From NCBI RefSeq assembly GCF_016907815.1, contig NZ_JAFBCQ010000001.1, forward strand, positions 496,001 to 560,000: a DNA stretch of 64,000 bases, read 5' to 3'. Below, one piece after another: positions 57,419 to 64,000 of the stretch; the first letter of the stretch is position 1, and each line of letters starts with the position of its first letter. A program made the translations under genes and the position numbers. Under the pieces are notes generated by a model. That model ran no database searches, was not told where the DNA came from, and saw nothing but the letters and a program-made list of their open reading frames with translations. The DNA is from Microbacterium aurum. GTDB taxonomy: Bacteria > Actinomycetota > Actinomycetes > Actinomycetales > Microbacteriaceae.

Positions 57419-58635
57419 GCGAGGAACTCCCGGGCCGCGACGACCAGGGCATCCACGCCGCGCTCGATCGTGGGGTGCAGGATCGGCGCGAAGAACGGGG
57501 AGTGGTTGGTCGGGATGTCCTCGTTGACGGTGCCGCGCGCGGCGGCATCCGCCCACTGCTGCGGGTCGAGCCCGCCCCAGAACCAGAACACGAGCGGAAC
57601 CCCCGCCTCGCGGGCGAACCACGAGACGTCCTCGCTCCCGGTGAACATGCCGGGGTCGATGACGGTGCCCTCGCCGAACGCGCGGTCGAACGCGGCAGTC
57701 AGCCGCGCGGTCGCGTCGGGGTCGTTGATCGTCGGCGGCAGCGAGTGGTCGACGGCGATGACGGGCTCCTGCTCGGCGCCGGATGCCGCGGCCTCCGCCC
57801 GCACGATCCGCTCCACGCGTGCCATGACGTCGGCGCGCGCGTCGTCGTCGGGGTAGCGCAGGCTCAGCTCCAGGCGCGCCTCGGCGGGGATGATGTTGTT
57901 CTTCAGGCCCGCGTGGATCGATCCGACCGTGACGACGGCCATCTCGCGCGGGTCGACCTCGCGGGAGACGATCGTCTGCAGCCGCATGACGGTCGCCGCG
58001 GCCATGACGACGGGGTCGATCGTGGCGTGGGGGCGCGACCCGTGTCCGCCGCGGCCGAGGAGGGTCACCGTCAGGCCGTCCGAGGCGGCCATCTGCGTGC
58101 CCGGACGCACCCCGATCGTGCCGGCCGGCAGGGGAGTGAGGTGCTGGCCGAGGACGATGTCGGGCTTCGGGAACTTTTCGAGCACGCCGTCGGCGATCAT
58201 CGCCTGAGACCCGGCGCCGTACTCCTCGGCGGGCTGGAAGACCGCGACGACGGTGCCGGACCACTCGTCGCGGGTCTGGGCGAGCTTCTCCAGGGCGCCG
58301 AGCAGGGCGGTCACGTGCATGTCGTGCCCGCACGCGTGCATCACCGGGACATCGGTGCCAGCAGGGTCGGTGCCGCGGGCGGTCGACGCGTACGCGAGGC
58401 CGGTCTGCTCGGCGACGGGCAGGCCGTCCATGTCGGCGCGCAGCCAGACGACGGGGCCTTCGCCCGCGCCGCCGGTGATGCGCGTCGCGACGCCGGTCTT
58501 GCCGAGCCCCTCCACGTACTCCAGCCCCAGCGCGGCCAGTTCCCGGGTGATGACGCCCGCCGTGCGGGTCTCCTGGAACGACAGTTCGGGATGCCGGTGC
58601 AGGTCGATGTACAGCGCTTCGAGATCGATGGCCAT
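57415..58635 (-). CDS. M20 family amidohydrolase (hippurate hydrolase-like)
   Basis: 406-aa metallohydrolase: HRHPELSFQE, metal sites in HACGHDMHVTALLG, FQPAEE and HLTPLPAG, a dimerisation insert GRGGHGSRPHATIDPV and C-terminal HSPFFAP. It removes acyl groups from amino acids or related amides; the precise substrate is unknown. TAGGCT seven bases before ATG 58635 gives a leaderless start. Confidence 0.93.
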   Translation of the reverse strand: MAIDLEALYIDLHRHPELSFQETRTAGVITRELAALGLEYVEGLGKTGVATRITGGAGEGPVVWLRADMDGLPVAEQTGLAYASTARGTDPAGTDVPVMHACGHDMHVTALLGALEKLAQTRDEWSGTVVAVFQPAEEYGAGSQAMIADGVLEKFPKPDIVLGQHLTPLPAGTIGVRPGTQMAASDGLTVTLLGRGGHGSRPHATIDPVVMAAATVMRLQTIVSREVDPREMAVVTVGSIHAGLKNNIIPAEARLELSLRYPDDDARADVMARVERIVRAEAAASGAEQEPVIAVDHSLPPTINDPDATARLTAAFDRAFGEGTVIDPGMFTGSEDVSWFAREAGVPLVFWFWGGLDPQQWADAAARGTVNEDIPTNHSPFFAPILHPTIERGVDALVVAAREFLA

Positions 58636-58666
58636 GCCAAGGAGCCTACGCGGGCCCGCAACCCGC

Positions 58667-59689
58667 CTACGCGGGCGGGCCCGCCGTCGAGCCGCGGACG
58701 ACGAGCTCGAAGGGGAGGGATGCCGCCGCGAGCCCCGCCTCGGCCGGGGTCGGCGCCTCGAGCGCAGCGAGGATCGCCTCGCCGGCCCGCTCGCCCTGGG
58801 CGTGGGGGAACTGGTCGATCGTCGTGAGGTCGAACAGCCCCGCGAGGACGTGCCCGTCGACGCCGATCACCGACAGGTCCCCGGGCACCGACAGGCCGAG
58901 CTCACGCGCCGCGGTCAGCACACCGTACGCCATCTCGTCCGAGGCGGCGAAGATCGCCGTCGGCGGCTCCGCCGACCGCAGCAGCGCGTGCGCCGCGCGC
59001 CGCCCGCCGTCGATCGTGAAGTCGGCCTCGGCGAAGCGGGGGGCGCGGATGCCGGCATCCGCCATCGCCGCCTCGTATCCGCGGCGGCGGCGCGAGGGGA
59101 TCTCGAACTCCGGGTCGGCGGGCGATGTCGCCGGGAGGCTCTCGCTGATGTGCGCGATGTCGCGGTGGCCCCGCTGCAGGAGGTGCTCGGTCGCGACCCG
59201 GCCGACCGCCGTGTCGTCCACGCGCAGCGACGGGAAGTCGCCGCGCGGGACGCCCAGCCCCACGACGGGCAGGCCGAGCCCCGTGACGTGGGCCACCTCG
59301 TCGTCGGTCAGCAGGCCCGACAGCACGATGAGCCCGTCGACCCGGCGACGACGCAGCGACGTCTCGAACAGGCCGCGCCGCTGCGCGGGGTCGTCGGTCA
59401 GCGCGTACAGCGTGAGGTCGTACCCGCGCGGGGCGAGCTGCGCGGCGATGCCGTCGAGCACCGTCGCGAAGAACCAGCGATCCAGGAGCGGCACGACGAC
59501 CCCGACGTTCTGTGCCCGCCCGGAGGCGAGCGTCGCCGCAGCGGCGGTGACGACGTAGCCGAGCCGCTCCGCGGTCTGCCGCACGCGCTCACGCGTCGCC
59601 TCCGAGACGCGCCCCCGGCCGCTCAGCGCGCGCGAGACGGTCGTCGTCGACACACCGGCGGCACGTGCCACCTCGTCGATCCCGATCAT
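58667..59689 (-). CDS. LacI-family transcriptional regulator
   Basis: 340-aa repressor: helix-turn-helix IDEVARAAGVSTTTVSRALS, hinge region and a periplasmic-binding-like effector domain with FAASDEMAYGVLTAARELGL and SVIGVDGH. ATG 59689 with GAGGG upstream is chosen. It is 28 nt downstream of the GH13 gene, so it is likely co-transcribed with it and acts on the palindrome at 61429 that precedes that gene. Its ligand is probably a maltose/isomaltose-type sugar, by neighbour. Confidence 0.92.
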   Translation of the reverse strand: MIGIDEVARAAGVSTTTVSRALSGRGRVSEATRERVRQTAERLGYVVTAAAATLASGRAQNVGVVVPLLDRWFFATVLDGIAAQLAPRGYDLTLYALTDDPAQRRGLFETSLRRRRVDGLIVLSGLLTDDEVAHVTGLGLPVVGLGVPRGDFPSLRVDDTAVGRVATEHLLQRGHRDIAHISESLPATSPADPEFEIPSRRRRGYEAAMADAGIRAPRFAEADFTIDGGRRAAHALLRSAEPPTAIFAASDEMAYGVLTAARELGLSVPGDLSVIGVDGHVLAGLFDLTTIDQFPHAQGERAGEAILAALEAPTPAEAGLAAASLPFELVVRGSTAGPPA

Positions 59690-59717
59690 CTCGCGCTCGC
59701 CCTCGGTCGGTGGCGGC

Positions 59718-61415
59718 TCAGTCCGCGGCGATCCAGACCGCCACGTCGACGGGCAGATCCGTGCCGTCGAACGGAGCACTGGCCACCAGCACCGTACCGG
59801 CAGGAAGCGGCACCGGCGTGCTGCCGGCGTTCGCGAGCACCGTCACCGAGCCGGCCGCGCCGGTCGAGACGCGGAACGCCAGGACGTCCTCGCCGTAGCC
59901 GTCGAGCCACTCCAGCTCACCGGCGCCGAGGTTCTCGGCCCGGCGGGTGGCCAGCAGCGTCCGGTACAGCCACAGCGTCGACTCCGGGTCGTCCTCCTGC
60001 ACGTCGCGCGCGAGCTGCGCCCACTCCGCCGGCTGCGGCAGCCACGCGGCGCCCGTCGGGCTGAACCCGTACCCGGGCGCGTCGGCCGACCAGGGGATCG
60101 GCACCCGGCATCCGTCGCGGCCGTAGCGCTCGCCGTCGGTGCGGAACCACGTCGGGTCCTGGCGCGACTCGGGCGGCAGGGCGATGACCTCGGGAAGGCC
60201 GAGCTCTTCGCCCTGGTAGAGGTAGGCGGACCCGGGGAGGGCGAGCATGACGGTCGTCGCCGCGCGGGCCCGGCGCAGGCCCACCTCCGGGATCGGCTGG
60301 CCGGGGCTGTCGGGACCGATGCCGTGACCCTGCGGGTTCTCCGCGGTCAGGGCGAGCCGCGACGCGTGGCGCACGACGTCGTGGTTGGAGAGCACCCACG
60401 TCGCCGGGGCGCCGACGGCGGGGAACGCGCGCACCGACTCGGCGATGACCTCGCGGATCGCCGGGGTCTCCCACTCCGTCATGAGGTACGGGAAGTTGAA
60501 CGCCTGGTGCATCTCGTCGGGGCGCACCCACTCCGCGGTGCGGTCCACCGTCGGCAGCCACGCCTCGGCGCACAGCGCGCGGTCGCCGTCGTACTCCGCG
60601 AGCACGCGGTGCCAGTCCCGGTAGATCTCGTGGACACCCTCCTGGCCCCAGTACGGCACGTTCTCCTCGCCGCCGCCCATGCTGTCGGCATCCACCGCCG
60701 GGAGATGATCGGGCAGGCCGTCGGTCTTCACCAGGCCGTGGGCGACGTCGACGCGGAACCCGTCGACGCCCCGGTCGAGCCAGAAGCGCAGGATGCGGCG
60801 GAACTCCTCCTGCACGGCGGGGTTCGACCAGTCGAAGTCGGGCTGCGTCGTGTCGAAGAGGTGCAGGTACCACTGGCCGGGCGTGCCGTCGGGGTTCGTC
60901 GTGCGGGTCCACGCCGGGCCGCCGAAGACCGACTCCCAGTTGTTGGGCGGCAGGTCGCCGTTCTCGCCCGTGCCGTCGCGGAACATGTACAGCGCGCGCT
61001 CGGGACTGCCCGGCGCCGCCGCGAGCGCCCGCTGGAACCACGGGTGCTGGTCAGAGCTGTGGTTGGGCACGAGGTCGACGATGACCCGGATGCCGCGGGC
61101 GTGCGCCGCGGCGAGCATGTCGTCGAAGTCGGCGAGGGTGCCGAACAGCGGGTCGACGTCGCAGTAGTCGGCGACGTCGTAGCCGGCGTCGTGCTGCGGC
61201 GAGCGGTAGAAGGGGCTCAGCCACACGGCATCCACGCCGAGGGAACGGAGGTCGTCGAGGTGGGCGGTGACGCCCGGCAGGTCGCCGATGCCGTCGCCGG
61301 AGGCGTCGGCGAACGAGCGCGGGTAGATCTGGTAGATCACCGCGGTGCGCCACCATTCGGCGCCGGGGCGGGTCTCGCCGATCTCGGGCAGGGGGGAAGT
61401 CAGCTGCGACGTCAT
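59718..61415 (-). CDS. GH13 alpha-glucosidase/oligo-1,6-glucosidase
   Basis: 565-aa intracellular glycoside hydrolase. Conserved regions: DAVWLSPFYRSPQHDAGYDV, VDLVPNHSSDQHPWF, GFRVDVAHGL with the nucleophile Asp, CAEAWLP with the acid/base Glu, and LSNHDVVRHAS. The LacI-controlled layout fits use of short malto- or isomalto-oligosaccharides. ATG 61415 has TACACT seven bases upstream, leaderless. A far longer open frame continues upstream but lacks homology. Confidence 0.94.
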   Translation of the reverse strand: MTSQLTSPLPEIGETRPGAEWWRTAVIYQIYPRSFADASGDGIGDLPGVTAHLDDLRSLGVDAVWLSPFYRSPQHDAGYDVADYCDVDPLFGTLADFDDMLAAAHARGIRVIVDLVPNHSSDQHPWFQRALAAAPGSPERALYMFRDGTGENGDLPPNNWESVFGGPAWTRTTNPDGTPGQWYLHLFDTTQPDFDWSNPAVQEEFRRILRFWLDRGVDGFRVDVAHGLVKTDGLPDHLPAVDADSMGGGEENVPYWGQEGVHEIYRDWHRVLAEYDGDRALCAEAWLPTVDRTAEWVRPDEMHQAFNFPYLMTEWETPAIREVIAESVRAFPAVGAPATWVLSNHDVVRHASRLALTAENPQGHGIGPDSPGQPIPEVGLRRARAATTVMLALPGSAYLYQGEELGLPEVIALPPESRQDPTWFRTDGERYGRDGCRVPIPWSADAPGYGFSPTGAAWLPQPAEWAQLARDVQEDDPESTLWLYRTLLATRRAENLGAGELEWLDGYGEDVLAFRVSTGAAGSVTVLANAGSTPVPLPAGTVLVASAPFDGTDLPVDVAVWIAAD

Positions 61416-61421
61416 GCGCTC

Positions 61422-61444
61422 GAGTGTAGCGCAAGCGCTTGCGC
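61422..61444 (-). promoter_or_regulatory. LacI-type operator and -10 box of the glucosidase gene
   Basis: GCGCAAGCGCTTGCGC (61429-61444) is a perfect 16-bp palindrome with the central CG typical of LacI-family operators. TACACT (61427-61422, minus strand) follows directly, with the start codon 7 nt further. Binding would block the promoter. Confidence 0.82.
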
Positions 61445-61505
61445 ATGTTTGCGCGGGTGGCGCAAGGGTGCGCGCGTGCGGTGCGTCGGCGCGTAGCCTG
61501 GGTCG

Positions 61506-62024
61506 GTGACTTCCGCGGCCCTCGCCCACGCCGAATCCCTCATCGCATCGATCCCCGACTTTCCCGAGCCCGGGGTGCTGTTCCGCGACATCTCGCCGCT
61601 GCTGGCTGATGCCGCGGCGCTGCGCACCGTCGTCGACGCCGTCATCGCGCCGTTCGCGGGCGAGTTCGACGTCGTGGCCGGCGTGGAGGCGCGCGGGTTC
61701 ATGCTCGCGGGTGCCGTCGCGATCGCCGCGGGCGTCGGGATGGCGCCGATCCGCAAGGCGGGCAAGCTGCCGCGACCCGCGGCATCCGTCTCCTATGCGC
61801 TGGAGTACGGGACGGCGCAGATCGAGATGAGCGACGACCTCCCGCGCGGCACGCGGGTGCTGCTCGTCGACGACATCCTCGCCACCGGCGGCACGCTGCG
61901 CGCCGGGCAGCAGCTGCTCGCCGAGCTGGGTCTGGAGCTGGCGGGCACCGCCGTGCTGATGGAGCTCGCCTCGCTCGGCGGCCAGGAGGTCGCCGGTCCC
62001 GTGCACGCCGTCTTCCGGGTGTAG
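61506..62024 (+). CDS. apt: Adenine phosphoribosyltransferase
   Basis: 172-aa purine salvage enzyme making AMP from adenine and PRPP. It shows IPDFPEPGVLFRDISPLL, GVEARGFMLAGAVA, IRKAGKLP and the PRPP loop VLLVDDILATGGT. GTG 61506 has TAGCCT six bases upstream (leaderless) and is divergent from the glucosidase gene, sharing its intergenic region. Confidence 0.94.
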   Translation: MTSAALAHAESLIASIPDFPEPGVLFRDISPLLADAAALRTVVDAVIAPFAGEFDVVAGVEARGFMLAGAVAIAAGVGMAPIRKAGKLPRPAASVSYALEYGTAQIEMSDDLPRGTRVLLVDDILATGGTLRAGQQLLAELGLELAGTAVLMELASLGGQEVAGPVHAVFRV

Positions 62025-62126
62025 CCGGTTCGGCGGGGCGTGGCGCGGGATGCCGGGAGCGACGCGGTGTCGATGGGATACTCGGAGCGCCGCGCCGCGC
62101 CGAACGCACCCGACAGAAAGGCTCCC

Positions 62127-63647
62127 GTGGGAACCGTCACCTCCGAACCGATCGTGCACCTCACCTCGAACACGCTCGCCCACATCCATGTGGCCGGTGA
62201 GGTCGACGAGGTCTTCGCGTCGACCGAGGAGGGCCTGCGCGGCCGCATCGTCGAGTCGATCCGCCAGCTCGCGGCCTCGGCGGGCGAGCCCGTCACGGCG
62301 ATCGTCGTCGACGGCGACGTGCGCTGGCCGCTGATCGTCCACCCCGACGGCGCCTTCATCGAGGCCACGGCCCTCGCCGAGCACGTCGACGGCGAGCCCG
62401 CGCCCGCGCCCCACCCGGTGCGCACCGGCGAGGTGCCCGTCCTCGCGGAGGCCGCGGCTGCGGCGGTCGCGGGCGCGGTCGCCGAGGTGCCCGCCTCGGT
62501 CGAAGAACCCGCCCCCGTCGAGGAGCCCGCCCGCGTCGAGGTGCCTGCCTCGGTCGAGGCACCCGTTACCGCCTCCGTCGCGGAGCCCGTTCCCGCCCCC
62601 GTGGCTGCGCAGCTGGAGCCTGCCGCCGCCCCCGCAGGGCACCTCCGCAGCGACCTGTCCCGGAGCGATCTCGCCCGTCGCGAGAGCGCGCACCGCGACC
62701 CCGCACAGCGGGCGACGCCAACCGTCGAGGATCTGCTGAACTCCCGCGCCGATCGCACCAAGCCCCGCGCGACCGAGGGCTGGCAGGGCGCCGTGCGCCG
62801 TGCGACCGGTGGGGCGATCTCGCCGCGCCCCGGCAAGGCCGAGCAGTCCCGCCTCGATCGCGAGCGCACGGTGCAGCGGCGGCTCGACGCATCCCGCACG
62901 ATCGTCGTGCTCAACCCGAAGGGCGGCGCGCACAAGACGACGTCGACGCTGCTCCTCGCCGCGACCTTCGGCACGCAGCGCGGCGGCGCGACGCTCGCGT
63001 GGGACAACAACGAGACCCGCGGAACGCTCGGCTGGCGCGCGCAGAACGCGCCGCACCACCGCACCGCGGTCGACCTGCTCGAGCACCTCGACCAGTTCAC
63101 CGAGCCGAGCCAGGCGAGCCTCGCCGCGCTCGACACGTACGTGCGCACGCAGGTCGACGCCCGCTTCGATGTGCTCGCGTCGGATGAGGATGCCGCGGCA
63201 TCCTCCACGATCGACGCGGCCGCGTTCGACCGCCTCCACGGTGTGCTGTCGCGCTACTACCGCCTCCTGATCGTCGACACGGGCAACAACATGCGCGCGT
63301 CGAACTGGGTCGCCGCCGTCGCGGCCGCCGATCAGCTCGTGATCGTCTCGACGGTGCGCGAGGACACCGCCGCGAGCGCCGCGTGGCTGCTCGACGGGCT
63401 GCGCGAGAAGGGCTTCGACGCGAAGATCGACGACGCGGTCACGATCCTCGCCGCGCCGTCGGCGAAGCCCGACCGCAAGCTCGCCGAGCGGCTGGAGCGC
63501 CACTTCTCGCAGGTGACGGGCGACGTCGTGCACGTGCCGTTCGACCCGGCGCTGGTCGATGGCGGCCCGATCGACTTCGACGCGCTGTCGCCCGAGTCGC
63601 GCGACGCCTGGCTCACGGCCGCCGCGGCGATCGCCGAGCGGCTCTGA
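62127..63647 (+). CDS. ParA/MinD-like ATPase with long Pro/Ala/Glu N-terminus
   Basis: 506-aa protein. Residues 1-90 are a small folded region (EPIVHLTSNTLAHIHVAGEV), about 95-190 are repetitive Ala/Val/Glu/Pro, and the C-terminal half is a SIMIBI ATPase with the deviant Walker A VLNPKGGAHKTTSTLLL (note His in place of Gly/Val), LAWDNNETRGTLGW and VDTGNNMRASNWVAA. It is not a standard chromosomal ParA; such ATPases occur near type VII secretion or localisation systems, unproven here. GTG 62127 follows GAAAGG. Confidence 0.8.
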   Translation: MGTVTSEPIVHLTSNTLAHIHVAGEVDEVFASTEEGLRGRIVESIRQLAASAGEPVTAIVVDGDVRWPLIVHPDGAFIEATALAEHVDGEPAPAPHPVRTGEVPVLAEAAAAAVAGAVAEVPASVEEPAPVEEPARVEVPASVEAPVTASVAEPVPAPVAAQLEPAAAPAGHLRSDLSRSDLARRESAHRDPAQRATPTVEDLLNSRADRTKPRATEGWQGAVRRATGGAISPRPGKAEQSRLDRERTVQRRLDASRTIVVLNPKGGAHKTTSTLLLAATFGTQRGGATLAWDNNETRGTLGWRAQNAPHHRTAVDLLEHLDQFTEPSQASLAALDTYVRTQVDARFDVLASDEDAAASSTIDAAAFDRLHGVLSRYYRLLIVDTGNNMRASNWVAAVAAADQLVIVSTVREDTAASAAWLLDGLREKGFDAKIDDAVTILAAPSAKPDRKLAERLERHFSQVTGDVVHVPFDPALVDGGPIDFDALSPESRDAWLTAAAAIAERL

Positions 63648-63657
63648 CCCGCGACCC

Positions 63658-63722
63658 CCGTTCATCCGTCCCTCGGGGTCGCTTCCGCGCACGCGTAGCG
63701 GTACGACGGGCCGGATGAACGG
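63658..63722. terminator. Inverted repeat between convergent genes
   Basis: CCGTTCATCCG (63658-63668) and CGGATGAACGG (63712-63722) are perfect complements separated by 43 bases. It lies between two convergent genes, where a bidirectional terminator is expected, although the long loop also fits a REP-like element. Confidence 0.4.
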
Positions 63723-63754
63723 ATGCGGGCCGAGCACCGCCCGCGCCCCGCGGC

Positions 63755-63988
63755 TCAGACCGCGCGCAACCCGCCGCCGAGGTCGACGGGGGTGCCGTCG
63801 ATGTTGCCCACGATCCCGCGGATGATGCCAACACCGTCGGCGCCGCGCAGGCTCTCGTACCAGGCCTCGGTGGCGTCCACGTCGAACGCGTGCGTCTCGT
63901 AGCCGCGCTTGCGCGCCCGCAGCACGAGGTCGCCCGCGCGCTCCGCGCGCATCTGCTCGTACCGCTTCAGGGTGTCTTCGACGCTCAC
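63755..63988 (-). CDS. Small conserved-looking protein, possibly partial
   Basis: 77-aa frame: MSVEDTLKRYEQMRAERAGD, then ARKRGYETHAFDVDATEAWYE and a Gly-rich end. Amphipathic N-terminal helix followed by a mixed region; no family recognised. GTG 63988 is 12 bases from the window edge and the frame is open beyond it, so the real start could lie outside. Confidence 0.5.
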   Translation of the reverse strand: MSVEDTLKRYEQMRAERAGDLVLRARKRGYETHAFDVDATEAWYESLRGADGVGIIRGIVGNIDGTPVDLGGGLRAV

Positions 63989-64000
63989 GGTGTTCGTCGC

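Noticed and set aside
61416..63737. The glucosidase frame stays open upstream for more than 2 kb on the minus strand
   Set aside because: The extension is antisense to apt and the ParA-like gene and lacks GH13 homology. The leaderless promoter and operator place the start at 61415.

Overview
The window is GC-rich, gene-dense DNA from an actinobacterium, most likely Microbacteriaceae (Microbacterium-like). The pointers are a DUF222/HNH protein, SufS-SufU, a HelR-type RNA polymerase ATPase, and many genes started without a leader, with a TANNNT -10 box 6-7 nt before the start codon. No rRNA or tRNA gene and no CRISPR array was seen.

Positions 1 to about 35.5 kb look like an acquired metal-resistance island. 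From the left it carries a BNR-repeat lipoprotein, a phosphoketolase, a copper-type P1B ATPase with a His-rich N-terminus and a multicopper oxidase. Next come an Acr3-like permease, a CmtR-type Cd/Pb sensor and a Cd/Zn ATPase, then a DsbA-like protein and a flavin monooxygenase. Two insertion sequences have each split a gene. An IS5-family element interrupts a 114-codon gene between the CmtR-like sensor and its ATPase, and an IS256-family element interrupts the flavin monooxygenase. In both cases the reading frame is restored exactly when the element and one target copy are removed.

From 16.6 to 30.1 kb there is one tightly packed, mostly overlapping forward run: CopC, a TFIIB-type zinc-ribbon protein, LspA, a small membrane protein, TlpA, CcdA, ResB, CtaG, Lnt, two M23 peptidases (one frameshifted), CcsB, a CopD-CtaG fusion and a DUF4307 protein. 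It combines copper import and delivery, thiol transfer, system II heme handling and lipoprotein maturation in one cassette. No CXXCH cytochrome is encoded nearby. A divergent P1B-4 ATPase and a CzrA-like ArsR regulator close this part.

Between 32.6 and 35.5 kb lie repeat blocks related to one at 7.66-7.9 kb. Each contains a CCTACA/TGTAGG inverted repeat and resembles a recombinase attachment site. They flank a small XRE-regulated membrane protein/oxidoreductase module.

From about 35.5 kb to the end the content looks like ordinary chromosome: oxidoreductases, a DUF222/HNH protein, a PQQ-type sugar dehydrogenase with a lone TOPRIM protein, helR preceded by a rifamycin-associated-element-like inverted repeat, a MazF-type toxin-antitoxin pair, a MATE exporter, sufS-sufU, a KimA-like potassium transporter, an M20 amidohydrolase, a GH13 glucosidase with a LacI regulator and a clear operator, apt, and a ParA/MinD-like ATPase. 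Three decayed or truncated genes are interspersed: an ABC-2 permease, an alpha/beta hydrolase and a DsbA N-terminal fragment.
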